This document shows positions 1 to 7,514 of a DNA stretch of 58,150 nt, piece by piece; within the stretch, counting starts at the first letter, position 1; each line of letters opens with the position of its first letter. This DNA comes from Bacillota bacterium. GTDB taxonomy: Bacteria > Bacillota > Sulfobacillia > Sulfobacillales > Sulfobacillaceae. The notes below the pieces were generated by a model. That model saw only the letters and a list, made by a program, of their open reading frames with translations, did no database searches and was not told where the DNA came from. The position numbers and the translations under genes are program-made. Location: contig JAJYPK010000005.1 of NCBI GenBank assembly GCA_021795465.1, positions 1-58,150 on the forward strand. Direction: 5' to 3'.

Positions 1-661
1 ATCTATTCGATGAGGATCATCTCCGTCCCAGCAAGCGAAAGCGAGGGAAATTGCATGCGCATACACCTCCCGTTGTGTGGTCCGACGATCGTAGCCCGGA
101 CGGTTGCTCCCGTTCCGCATTCTTCGCCATCTCCGGGCGCATATTCTACCTATTCGTCGTCGGCGGTTCCGTCGCCTTCGGCGTCCTCTTCACCCGCAAT
201 GACCAGCTCGGCGGCCCCGGTCTCTTGGCTCTCGACGCCCATCATGCTGGCCGGCCAATCCCTCGGCACGATGGTCTTGCCTTCAACTTGGGATGCCACG
301 CCGTCCGTTTCGGATGGCAACGGGTTGGGGGCCTCCCTCCTTATGGTCTTCGCCCTCCGGCCACAATCAATTGCATCTGATCATCTCGTCCGCCTACGGG
401 CCGAATCATAATGTGGTCCTCCCATCGAGTCCCTTTGACCCGTCCCTGGCTTTTCCGCAATCCGGATGCACGATCACGGCCTACGAATCATCGATCTATC
501 CGTTCCGTTGCCAGGGGTTTCAAGGGTTCCTCTTCACCGGTTCCGGCATGCAGGGGGCCATCACGGTCTGGGCGAGCGGTCCCTCGGGTCCCACCTTGAG
601 CCGGATTCTCAACAGTATCCAACTCGATAACAATGATCTGACTGATACCCAAGGAGGTTAA
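1..661 (+). pseudogene. Secreted Ser/Pro-rich protein, frameshifted, possibly partial
   Basis: The reading frame is open from the window edge. A possible start is ATG 55, with GAGGG seven bases upstream. The first part encodes a Ser/Pro/Ala-rich linker (about residues 20-55) followed by a compact region ending near base 350. From about base 350 the protein-like sequence continues in another frame to the TAA at 659-661, ending in a stretch resembling the C-terminus of the lipoprotein at 36274-37134 (hydrophobic strand, Gly-Pro, then an ILNSIQL-type helix). I read this as one gene with a frameshift around 350-365. It is followed four bases later by a second exported protein, so the two probably formed an operon. 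Function is unknown. No signal peptide is visible in the linker frame, so the true start may lie outside the window. Confidence 0.4.
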
Positions 662-664
662 CCC

Positions 665-1054
665 ATGCGCGAAAAACAATGGATGACCTATGGCACGGCG
701 GTCGGCGTGGTGGCCGCCATCACCCTAATGGCGGTCGCCTTGCACCATCAGGCCACCCCGGTTGTGCAATCACCTCAGTCGATGACCAGTGTCCAACCCA
801 TCCGGCCGCCAGCGCCGGCCGCTTCCGCGCCGTTGCTCACACGGGAGGCGTGGCTCATGCACTGGCAACCGCACTGGTTACAAAACGAATGGCGCCAGGA
901 CGGACGGCCTCCCATTCTCTACTCCACCTCCGCCGGTGCCTATTACACCGCGCTACGTTCGGCTGGGAACATCACCTTAACATTTCCCTGGCAATGGGAA
1001 CTCGCGCCGATATCTTCGTTCCCTTCCTGGTTCAACCATCCGCTTCGTCCTTAA
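665..1054 (+). CDS. Small exported protein of unknown function
   Basis: A consensus ribosome binding site (AAGGAGGT, 651-658) sits seven bases before ATG 665, which makes this start convincing. The 129-residue product has an N-terminal membrane anchor or signal segment (about residues 8-27, GTAVGVVAAITLMAVALHH), a Pro/Ser/Ala linker, and a short Trp-rich domain (about residues 58-105). I do not recognise the family. A second, broken copy lies at 4551-4906: it shares the membrane segment ending in LHH, the Pro-rich linker, a PLL.(K/R)E motif and a PPI-Y strand, so the two are paralogues. The upstream exported-protein gene is four bases away. The end may also be affected by a frameshift, because an adjacent frame (about 1030-1090) stays protein-like past this stop. 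Confidence 0.6.
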   Translation: MREKQWMTYGTAVGVVAAITLMAVALHHQATPVVQSPQSMTSVQPIRPPAPAASAPLLTREAWLMHWQPHWLQNEWRQDGRPPILYSTSAGAYYTALRSAGNITLTFPWQWELAPISSFPSWFNHPLRP

Positions 1055-1578
1055 TAGCTACAGGCTCCATTGGCCGGTGTACGTTGAGTAGCACTTCCCG
1101 ATACTCCGTGGAGATCTTCGGTCGTGATGGACGTACAGGGTGCCAATACATATGCACAGGAGAGCGAAATATCGCCGACGCTACTTTGCACAGAAATCGG
1201 AAGCCACAACCACCAGCCCGCGTCCAACGCAAATGTTTCACATCGGATACTATTGGGATAGAATTGGGCGCACGAAACGTCATTCATCTCCGCAAAATAG
1301 GTTTGAGCATCGGGATCCGTAAAGTGGCCCCCCCAGACCACAAAGACCGAACGCGACCCGAACCCGCACGCAAGTACCCGCACAGGAGTTCGGAAACATC
1401 AAGACAGTTTCCACAAAGATGCGGAGATAACCACCTCGCTGCCACGGCGCCCGAAATACGACTCATAAGTTAACCCATGCAAACCTATGGTGCTCAGAGG
1501 TCGATCCGGGTCAAAAGGAAATCCCAGTTTAACTGCGAGATCCGGATCTATGCACTCAGGTAGCCGCACGGGAATCAC
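1032..1578 (-). pseudogene. Possible degenerate gene downstream of the MFS exporter
   Basis: Immediately after the MFS gene, the minus strand carries a 59-codon open frame (1578-1399, GTG start inside the MFS 3' end). It reads like a real protein, including the stretch GLTYESYFGRRGSEVVIS. A second frame (about 1400-1051) continues with FVVWGGHFTDPDAQTYFAEM, and the last part may move again to the frame ending at 1032. Amino-acid make-up is protein-like in each piece, and each switch would need only one inserted or lost base. I do not recognise a family. It could be a third component of the radical SAM/MFS unit that has decayed, or chance open frames. Confidence 0.25.
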
Positions 1579-2794
1579 TTTCAGCGATCGGACGCTCCAT
1601 GAATATTAAGTAAATCGCCCCTAGTGTCAGACTAATCAAGCCAGTAACAACCCACGCGGTCCAGAGCGGATATTTCGCAATAATTAGCGATGCAACGAGA
1701 GGGGCCACTGGTGCACCTATTTGCACGAAGCCCCCAAGAAATCCGAACGTACGTCCGCGCAAGCCTTGAGGAGTCCGTTCGATAAAAAGCGTATTTTTCA
1801 AAGCATTACTGGAACTGTTCGCGTAGCCTGCCACGGCAAATAATATCAAGCCTACCCACAGGGTGTGGGTCAGTGCGACAATCAGGAAGCATGCTCCTTG
1901 CAGAAATGCTGCGTAACTGGTGGCCTTGTGGAGCTTGAAACGTTTCCAAAAAGGAACCGTTAACGATCCGAGAATTTGGCCGCCCGACCACGCTGACAGA
2001 AAGACACTGTACGCCAATGCTGACCCACCGTAAGCCCGCCGAATGAACAATGGAAGGATAATCATAGTGACCGAGAAAAAGATGTTTATGGCGATACTTG
2101 CCGGGGCGACGACTTTTAGCCATGGGACGCGGGACAGAATCGTCCATGATGACAATAGCTCGCGCGTCAATACCTTCTTGCCAACTTCCAATCGATTCAA
2201 TGCACCAAGCCTGATCAGCATTAGCATTACGGCGCTCACTCCAAACGTCACCGCATCTAGTCGAAGAACAGCGCGCAAAGGCAATACAAAAACAGTTAAA
2301 CCTCCGACTACTTGTCCACCGATGCGGGCCAAGTGGTTCGCCGTGGTCAGCAGCCCATTTCCTGCCAACAGATCCTCCTGTTTCAACACCTCCGGAAGCA
2401 AAGCCATAGTGGCGGGTGAGTACATGGCATCGCCCAGCGAAATAACTGCCAGACATCCAATCGCTAGGAACGTGGTCCTCACATCTGTTCCCGAACCAGT
2501 CAAGATAAACGATGCCCCAAGAAGGCACACTCCGCGCAAGATATCGAGACGTATCATGAGTTTGCGAAGGTCCACTTGGTCTACAATCCAACCCCCTACC
2601 ATAGTCAAAATGCGGGGAATCAGCATGACCATGCCGAGTACAGGAAGATACATGGGCTCTAATCGCGCAACATACCATACAACACCAATGTAGAGTGTTG
2701 CATCGCCGAGTGTGGATAACCAAAGACCGAAGGTCAACTTATCAAAGTCGCCGTTGCGGCGAACCAGCGTTATAACGTGCCATCGTTCATCCAC
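1556..2794 (-). CDS. MFS drug-efflux-type transporter
   Basis: This encodes a 12-helix major facilitator superfamily permease of about 412 residues, of the macrolide-efflux-like (MefA/DHA3) type. The early GD(A/T)LY segment, the hydrophobic helices throughout and the central loop with RELLSSW support this. I prefer GTG 2794 as start, because GGAG lies five bases upstream, while the longer frame to 2812 has no site. The start overlaps the stop of the radical SAM gene (2787) by eight bases, so the two are translationally coupled. The pairing suggests that the exporter carries away or gives resistance to whatever the radical SAM enzyme makes. The substrate cannot be read from sequence. Confidence 0.8.
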   Translation of the reverse strand: MDERWHVITLVRRNGDFDKLTFGLWLSTLGDATLYIGVVWYVARLEPMYLPVLGMVMLIPRILTMVGGWIVDQVDLRKLMIRLDILRGVCLLGASFILTGSGTDVRTTFLAIGCLAVISLGDAMYSPATMALLPEVLKQEDLLAGNGLLTTANHLARIGGQVVGGLTVFVLPLRAVLRLDAVTFGVSAVMLMLIRLGALNRLEVGKKVLTRELLSSWTILSRVPWLKVVAPASIAINIFFSVTMIILPLFIRRAYGGSALAYSVFLSAWSGGQILGSLTVPFWKRFKLHKATSYAAFLQGACFLIVALTHTLWVGLILFAVAGYANSSSNALKNTLFIERTPQGLRGRTFGFLGGFVQIGAPVAPLVASLIIAKYPLWTAWVVTGLISLTLGAIYLIFMERPIAESDSRAAT

Positions 2795-3955
2795 ACCGAG
2801 ACTCCAAAACACTAGTTCGATACAAACTAGGGAACAGTCCTTCGTCGGCTAACTGCTGGCACAAAAGATATGGCCCTGTCAAACTGCCGTACTCATCATA
2901 GGCGTGGGCCCTACACGAACCCTTGCACGTATCACGGAAAATACAATCACCGCATATCCCCTCCAACTTAGTCTCCATGTACTGTTGCCGCATTTCCCAA
3001 CCCTTACCACGTCGCCACAATGTCAACAGGTCGTCTTCGAGGACGTGCCCAAACTTTATTTCTTCGTGCGACCTCGTCAGTGCGCAAATGGTCACTGTAC
3101 CATCGGGTAACACTCCCATCAAGGGGAACCCGCATCCGTACCACACTTCTCTCTGTGCTTCCTCTTGGCCGAATCGTCTGTATAGGTGAGGCGGTATAAC
3201 TGCCGGTGGTGTTTTCAACCTAACGAACCCAGGGAATTGTTCGGAAACGTCTGCCAGGAATTCGAGGGTGCGCACATATTCCTGATGAGGTATCCCCAAC
3301 TCGTCGTAGTTTTCCTTTGCCCGACCTATCGGATTAACAAACACAAACTTCAGCATTTTAGCCCCAACGTTCTTTGCGACCTCTACAAGGTCCAGAACCG
3401 AACTAAGGTTAAACCGGTTGACCACACATTGAACTTCAACGGAGATATTTTTGTCCCGCAATTTCTGCATCCCTGAAACCGCTCGCCGAAAGCTTTTCGG
3501 CCCCCGTATGGCCTCGTGTGACTCCACATTCCCCCCATCGAGGCTGGTCGAAATAGCAATGCCCCTTGGTCATTGATTCTTTTCAATGTCTCCATTACTC
3601 GAACCGGCAAAATCATGCTGTTGGTTTCTATACGGATATTATCTACGCCAGACTCCCATAACTCGTTTAGTATCTCCGCAGCATCCTTGCGGAAGAGGGG
3701 CTCCCCGCCAGACAGGGTAACTACTGATGGCTTTAAGGCACCAATCTTGCGAGCTGCCGCCAAGGCCTCGGTTTGTGTTAGGTCGTTGCTCGTATCAAAA
3801 GTCGGAGATGAATCGACCCAGCAATGCTTACAGGCCAGGTTGCAACGGAAACTTAGGTACCAGTAAACCGCCGGACGAAATGTCCCCGGCATCACCGTCA
3901 ACCGCTCCAACGTCAAAACACTCCTTTCTCCTTTCGGAGTTACAGGAATACTCAT
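2787..3955 (-). pseudogene. Radical SAM/SPASM peptide-modifying-type enzyme, one-base frameshift
   Basis: The N-terminal part has the radical SAM 4Fe-4S motif CNLACKHC (about residues 38-45) and the SGGEP motif (about 84-88). The C-terminal part has a SPASM domain with CGFP, CALTRS, CGDCIFRDTC and CKGSCRA cysteines for auxiliary clusters. The halves lie in different frames that meet near 3562-3565, where a run of four C (G on the coding strand) would need one more base to restore STSLDGG. Repaired, the protein is 389 residues, a normal size. SPASM enzymes of this shape modify ribosomal peptides, quinone-type cofactors or enzymes. The start may be ATG 3955, or TTG near 3914 behind AAGGAG. It is coupled to the MFS gene. 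Whether the shift is natural or a sequencing error cannot be told here. Confidence 0.8.
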
Positions 3956-4055
3956 AGACTAAGGAACAATTGGTGAGCCCGGTCCGGAGATGCCGAGAGG
4001 CGAAACGCCAGAAGCCAAACGAACTGCCATACCATAAGAACTCAGCACCACGATA

Positions 4056-4084
4056 ACTATATATTCGGTCAAAAAGAATTACAA
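4056..4084 (-). promoter_or_regulatory. Candidate promoter of the radical SAM/MFS unit
   Basis: On the minus strand a TTGTAA -35 box (4079-4084) is separated by 17 bases from a TATAGT -10 box (4056-4061). The -10 matches consensus in five of six positions and the -35 in four. It would start transcription about 90 bases before the radical SAM gene, leaving a short leader. Confidence 0.45.
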
Positions 4085-4203
4085 TAGCAGAAGGAAACAT
4101 ATGCTAAAATTGGCACTTTAGGACAAGTGAATTTGTATTTATCTGCATGGAATTCCGCGACGATCCTCACGTACGATGGGGATGCGGATCAAACGCCCGC
4201 GAC

Positions 4204-4236
4204 ACTGAGTCGGCGCCAGACTGGCGCCGACTCAGT
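4204..4236. repeat. Near-perfect 33-base palindrome
   Basis: The arm ACTGAGTCGGCGCCAG (4204-4219) and its exact reverse complement (4221-4236) flank a single central base. There is no T-run on either side, so it is a poor intrinsic terminator. It lies 70 bases past the 3' end of the IS630 transposase remnant, so it could belong to the element's end or to an operator. Confidence 0.7.
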
Positions 4237-4306
4237 CCTATGCGTACAGGAAAATGCCGCCCGACCCCAGTGGCATCGGACGAGAACGGATGAGAGCGGG
4301 TCGCCT

Positions 4307-4550
4307 TTAGACCCGGACGCAGAGGCGGTCGATGATGGTCATCGGATCCTGGCTAATGGTGGCGAGGAACCCGTTCACCGCCGAGATAATGGCCTCGACG
4401 GTGTGGAAACAGACATGGCACATAACGGAAGATTTCAGCCAGACCCATAAACCTTCGATGGGATTGAGCGGGGGGCTATAGGGCGGTAAAAACATCCGCG
4501 TTAACGTGTCGCGATGCGCATTCCGATTTTCAATCATTCGAGGATGTTTT
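4307..4550 (-). mobile_element. IS630-family transposase remnant (C-terminal part)
   Basis: The minus strand encodes about 80 residues containing the LPPYSPPLNPIEGLWVWLK block. This is the hallmark around the last catalytic Glu of IS630-family DDE transposases, followed by a typical helical C-terminus up to the TAA at 4307. Upstream of about 4550 the expected Asp-containing DNA..H segment is missing, so the gene is truncated to its last quarter. The break coincides with the N-terminal part of the broken exported-protein paralogue on the other strand. The element cannot move by itself. Terminal repeats could not be defined. Confidence 0.8.
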
Positions 4551-4906
4551 GTTCCTGATGAAGACTCACCTGGTTCGTCAATCGGGCGCGGCGTGGCCCT
4601 TGTGGTCGCCGCCGTCCTGCTTCATCATCCCGCGCCGGGCGCCAGTCGGACGGTCGCTCCCACTTCTCAGCCGACCGTCCACTCCGCTGCTCCCATCATC
4701 ATTCCGACCCAGGACTTGACGACGCCGCTCCTTCGCAAGGAATACGCCCTCATGCGGGGGTATCTCCCATGGCAACAACAAGCCTGGATGCATTCGCAAT
4801 TCCCCCCATTTATTGGGCTCCGCTCAATCAGGTTTACTATTTTACTACGTTGGGCGGGCGAGGGATTTACTTGGGACCCAATGCGTCGAATGATCCGCCG
4901 CCGTAG
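4551..4906 (+). pseudogene. Broken paralogue of the small exported protein at 665-1054
   Basis: The hydrophobic segment GVALVVAAVLLHH, the Pro/Thr-rich linker and the TTPLLRKEYALM block match the 665-1054 protein. After a run of six C at 4802-4807 the similarity continues in the next frame (PPIYWAPLNQVYYFTTLGG) to a TAG at 4904-4906. One missing C explains the shift. No start codon with a ribosome binding site is visible, and the 5' end abuts the IS630 remnant. This is therefore either a pseudogene damaged at both places or a phase-variable tract. Function is unknown. Confidence 0.55.
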
Positions 4907-5282
4907 ATGGGCCAGCCGATTACGCCCTAATAACCGCCCGTGCTACAGCTATCGACCACGGCGACGCCGACGACACCGTCGGTGGTATTGACACTAGTCG
5001 ACACGACTTCGGGTGTCGCAGGAGTATCTTTCTTGATTTATTGTTCGCGTGGTGTCAATGACTCGATTGTCCATTTCCGAACAACCAACCAATCAACCCA
5101 GACCTTCTCGGAGTGAGGTATAATTTGTAAGGGATCGCCTCTTGCTGTGGCACTCATCGTTTTGGTAGGGTATTTCGGTGTAGGCACTATGCTTTTTTCC
5201 TAGTATGGGTAACCCTACGATTCCGCTGAGGACCATAAATCCCATTTGATTACGACCCAAATTAAGGGAGGACCCGAAACCC
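4907..5282. other. Gene-free stretch with probable promoter of the XRE operon
   Basis: No convincing gene is present. A small hairpin (CGACAC, 4999-5004, with GTGTCG, 5013-5018) lies early. A TATAAT box at 5119-5124 on the plus strand is the best -10 candidate for the downstream regulator gene, though no good -35 precedes it. It would give a leader of roughly 150 bases that I cannot match to a known riboswitch. Confidence 0.4.
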
Positions 5283-6068
5283 ATGCTTGATGTTGGTTCC
5301 CGCATCCGCGACCTCAGACGGACAAAGAGATGGACCCAACAAAAGTTGGCCCAAACCGTCCCATTGTCCCAAAAGCAGATGTCTCGCATCGAAAACGGCG
5401 AAGTCTATCAATTAAATCGGAACATCATCATCCGCCTGGGAACGATTCTCGAAGACCCTATTTTAACAGGCGAAGTAAACCTGTGGCTTCACCGTCTCGA
5501 CTACAGACCCCATGTCACACCGAGCTTGCCGCTGCCAATATCCGCTATGGAGATTACTGAACACTTTTCTCCTTACCCTGCAGCACTCTTAGACGTGGGC
5601 TGGTTCGTTCGCGATTGGAACCGCCCGATGCAGCAATTATTTGGCCTCTCGCACAGCGATCTCGTCGGCCTTGAGCGTAACCTTCTAGTCCAAATTTTTC
5701 ATCCACGTAGTCGCCTCATGGCGTATCTCACGCCCGACGTGGTCCGCGGTTTGCTACACCGCCTGGTGTGGGATTGGGCACCACATCAGAATGAGCCATG
5801 GCAACGAGACCTGGCTTGGAGACTTTCGCAACGACTAGGAAACCAGTGGTGGAGTTTTTTGCGGAGCCTCCCCGAGACGATGGACGAGGTCGCGCCCTTG
5901 ACCGAATTGATCCAAATTCCGGCCCACAGGCACGGAACCACACTGGTCTTTCGTTCAAATAGTCTACCAGTTTGCAATCGCCCGGATCTACGTGTGACCG
6001 TATATTATCCCATGACACTTGAAACATTAGGTTGGTGTCAACAATTTAAGGAGCGGTCAGAGCCATGA
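5283..6068 (+). CDS. XRE-family regulator with MmyB-like sensor domain
   Basis: ATG 5283 follows GGGAGGA at a suitable distance. Residues about 5-60 form an XRE/Cro-type helix-turn-helix, with SQKQMSRIENGE as the recognition region. The rest, about 200 residues, contains the PYPAALLDVGWFVRDWN pattern typical of the MmyB-like ligand-binding (PAS-like) domain of such regulators. The stop codon overlaps the start of the next gene as ATGA (6065-6068), so the two are co-translated. It most likely controls its own operon in response to a small molecule or redox state. The ligand is unknown. Confidence 0.85.
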   Translation: MLDVGSRIRDLRRTKRWTQQKLAQTVPLSQKQMSRIENGEVYQLNRNIIIRLGTILEDPILTGEVNLWLHRLDYRPHVTPSLPLPISAMEITEHFSPYPAALLDVGWFVRDWNRPMQQLFGLSHSDLVGLERNLLVQIFHPRSRLMAYLTPDVVRGLLHRLVWDWAPHQNEPWQRDLAWRLSQRLGNQWWSFLRSLPETMDEVAPLTELIQIPAHRHGTTLVFRSNSLPVCNRPDLRVTVYYPMTLETLGWCQQFKERSEP

Positions 6069-6730
6069 CATATGTAGCCGAACACAACGAAGGCTTACTG
6101 ATGGATCGCCTCGGATCTCTAAACGAACCCTGCGAACTCGTCGTGAGTCCGGGAGCAGAAGCCCTAAGCTCCCCTGCGATGTTAGACCTCGTCGACTATC
6201 TGGTGTCCTTAGCACCCAATCGGCTCTCCCGACGACTGCAAATCGCCGAGGAATCCCGATCCGGCCCGACATTGCATATCGTTAGTAGAGCTCATCCCTC
6301 GTTTGGTACAGAGTTCTGGGGAGTCCCAAGCGGCCATGAATTTCTGAACGTCATTGATAGCTTGGAATTGGCCACAGGGCGTATACCTTCGTTGGATCCA
6401 GTGACGACGGCACTTCTTGGTCAGATGACTTCGGCGGTGACGCTCAAAGTTTTCGTCACACCCACGTGAACTTTTTGTCCTCAGGTGGTTCACCTGGGTA
6501 TCCAAATGGCCGCGATCCAGCCAAAAATTCGGTTGCACATAATCCAGGTTGAGCAATTCATCGACCTTGCCCAACATTACCGAGTGTTGAGTGTCCCTAC
6601 GGCCATAATGAGTCGAGATTTTCGGTTTAGTGGAGTGGTGCCCGCACCCCGTTTTGCTAGCATGCTGGTACACGCATCGTTATCTTTGGCGAATGATCTT
6701 AATGATCCGGTGAATTTTGGTCCGCAATGA
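6065..6730 (+). CDS. PDO-type thioredoxin-fold disulfide oxidoreductase with in-frame UGA at the active-site Cys (candidate selenoprotein)
   Basis: Reading through the TGA at 6467-6469 gives 221 residues, the usual size of two-domain protein disulfide oxidoreductases. The N-terminal thioredoxin-like domain has no CxxC. The linker region GVPSGHEFLNVIDS and the segment KVFVTPT lead into the active site, which in this family is a C-x-x-C-P. Here it reads UGA-T-F-C-P, with the UGA at codon 135 replacing the first, nucleophilic Cys. After it come the expected helix, the cis-proline site SVPT (Pro about 178) and the FSGVVP strand, and no other stop for 87 codons. Selenocysteine insertion is the simplest reading, supported by the hairpin at 6480-6498. 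A Cys-to-stop point mutation or sequencing error is the alternative. The gene is coupled to the XRE regulator, and its 3' end overlaps a convergent gene by 32 bases. Confidence 0.7.
6480..6498 (+). other. SECIS-like hairpin just after the in-frame UGA
   Basis: Ten bases after the UGA the sequence CTCAGGTG pairs with CACCTGGG (one G-U pair) around a GTT loop. The loop G lies 19 bases past the UGA. Bacterial selenocysteine insertion elements place a small stem-loop with a G/U-containing loop roughly 16-37 bases downstream, as in E. coli fdhF. The geometry fits, but bacterial SECIS elements have weak consensus and short hairpins also occur by chance. Confidence 0.45.
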
Positions 6731-7031
6731 GTACATAAAGTCGTTGGATCCCTCTGTGCCATACAGCCACGGGTCCGCCGCCCCCGGGATTCAAATAGGT
6801 TTCTCCAGTTGGCTCCCACCCGTCCTTAGGATCCGGTGGATGCGCCAGCACCCGTTGGTATCGGGCACTCCAGCCCCAGGTAAAAGTCCAAAAAATTATA
6901 CCCGCTCCGCCTAGGTAGTAACCAATGGTGGGCAAGTGTGCGATTAAAAACGCCATGCCGCCCAAAAGAGCTACCGTGCCGACTGCCCTAACGATTAGAC
7001 GATCCACGAGCACAAAGCGTGGCCCGCTCAT
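6699..7031 (-). CDS. Small membrane protein coupled to rhodanese (YgaP-tail-like)
   Basis: The 110-residue product has two membrane segments (about residues 14-30 and 36-50). They begin with VDRLIVRAVGTVALL, which resembles the DUF2892 membrane tail of YgaP-type rhodaneses, followed by a soluble Gly/Trp-containing tail. Its ATG overlaps the TAA stop of the rhodanese gene (TAATG at 7031-7033). The pair therefore looks like a split YgaP, with a membrane anchor next to a sulfurtransferase. Its 3' end overlaps that of the disulfide oxidoreductase gene. Confidence 0.65.
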   Translation of the reverse strand: MSGPRFVLVDRLIVRAVGTVALLGGMAFLIAHLPTIGYYLGGAGIIFWTFTWGWSARYQRVLAHPPDPKDGWEPTGETYLNPGGGGPVAVWHRGIQRLYVLIADQNSPDH

Positions 7032-7390
7032 TATTTCGCCACCTTACCTGGCCAGCGACTCATTCCACCAGACATGTTCTGTACTTCAAAACCTTTACCC
7101 CTCAATAATCGTGCCGCTTGCGCGCTACGATTGCCCGATCGACACACCGTAATGACAGGCCGGTCGTCACGAATCTCATGCGTTCTTTTAGCCAGTTGTC
7201 CTAAGGGAATTAACTGCGCCCCTTTGATATGCCCGGATCGGAACTCTTGCTGCTCCCGGACGTCCAAAATGGTCACCTTCGTCCCTGCCTGCAACAGGTT
7301 GAGTACATCTGCTGGTGAGATGTTGTTTGACTTTGCCTTACTCCCACTAGCCGGCGTCGTACGCCGTTTTCCTAACAGCCACTCTAACAT
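7031..7390 (-). CDS. Single-domain rhodanese sulfurtransferase
   Basis: The 119-residue protein is a one-domain rhodanese. It has the LDVRE motif (about residues 42-46), GHIKGAQLIPL (about 53-63) and the catalytic loop CRSGNRS with the persulfide-carrying Cys at about residue 83. The N-terminal 25 residues are a basic, low-complexity extension. It is co-transcribed with the small membrane protein downstream and lies next to a thioredoxin-fold oxidoreductase and a cysteine-synthase-like gene. This points to persulfide or thiosulfate sulfur handling. No upstream ribosome binding site is strong. Confidence 0.85.
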   Translation of the reverse strand: MLEWLLGKRRTTPASGSKAKSNNISPADVLNLLQAGTKVTILDVREQQEFRSGHIKGAQLIPLGQLAKRTHEIRDDRPVITVCRSGNRSAQAARLLRGKGFEVQNMSGGMSRWPGKVAK

Positions 7391-7514
7391 CTTAAAGCCG
7401 TCCCCCCGATCCTATCTCGTAAGTACTTGGTGCTTAAGTGCTTAGTGCTTTATGCTATTCTAACATGGACCATTGCAGGAATACATCATTCGACTCTCGT
7501 GGAGGTTTCACATC

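Noticed and set aside
679-1473. Long plus-strand open frame of 264 codons
   Set aside because: It overlaps the better supported 665-1054 gene in another frame, has no ribosome binding site and contains runs of low-complexity Arg/His/Pro typical of a shadow frame.
1806-2723. 305-codon minus-strand frame inside the MFS gene
   Set aside because: It runs in another frame of a clearly coding MFS gene and has Cys/His/Arg-rich shadow composition.
6470-6730. The part after the UGA as a separate gene starting at GTG 6485
   Set aside because: It would begin inside the active-site helix without a ribosome binding site, while continuous reading gives a complete two-domain protein.
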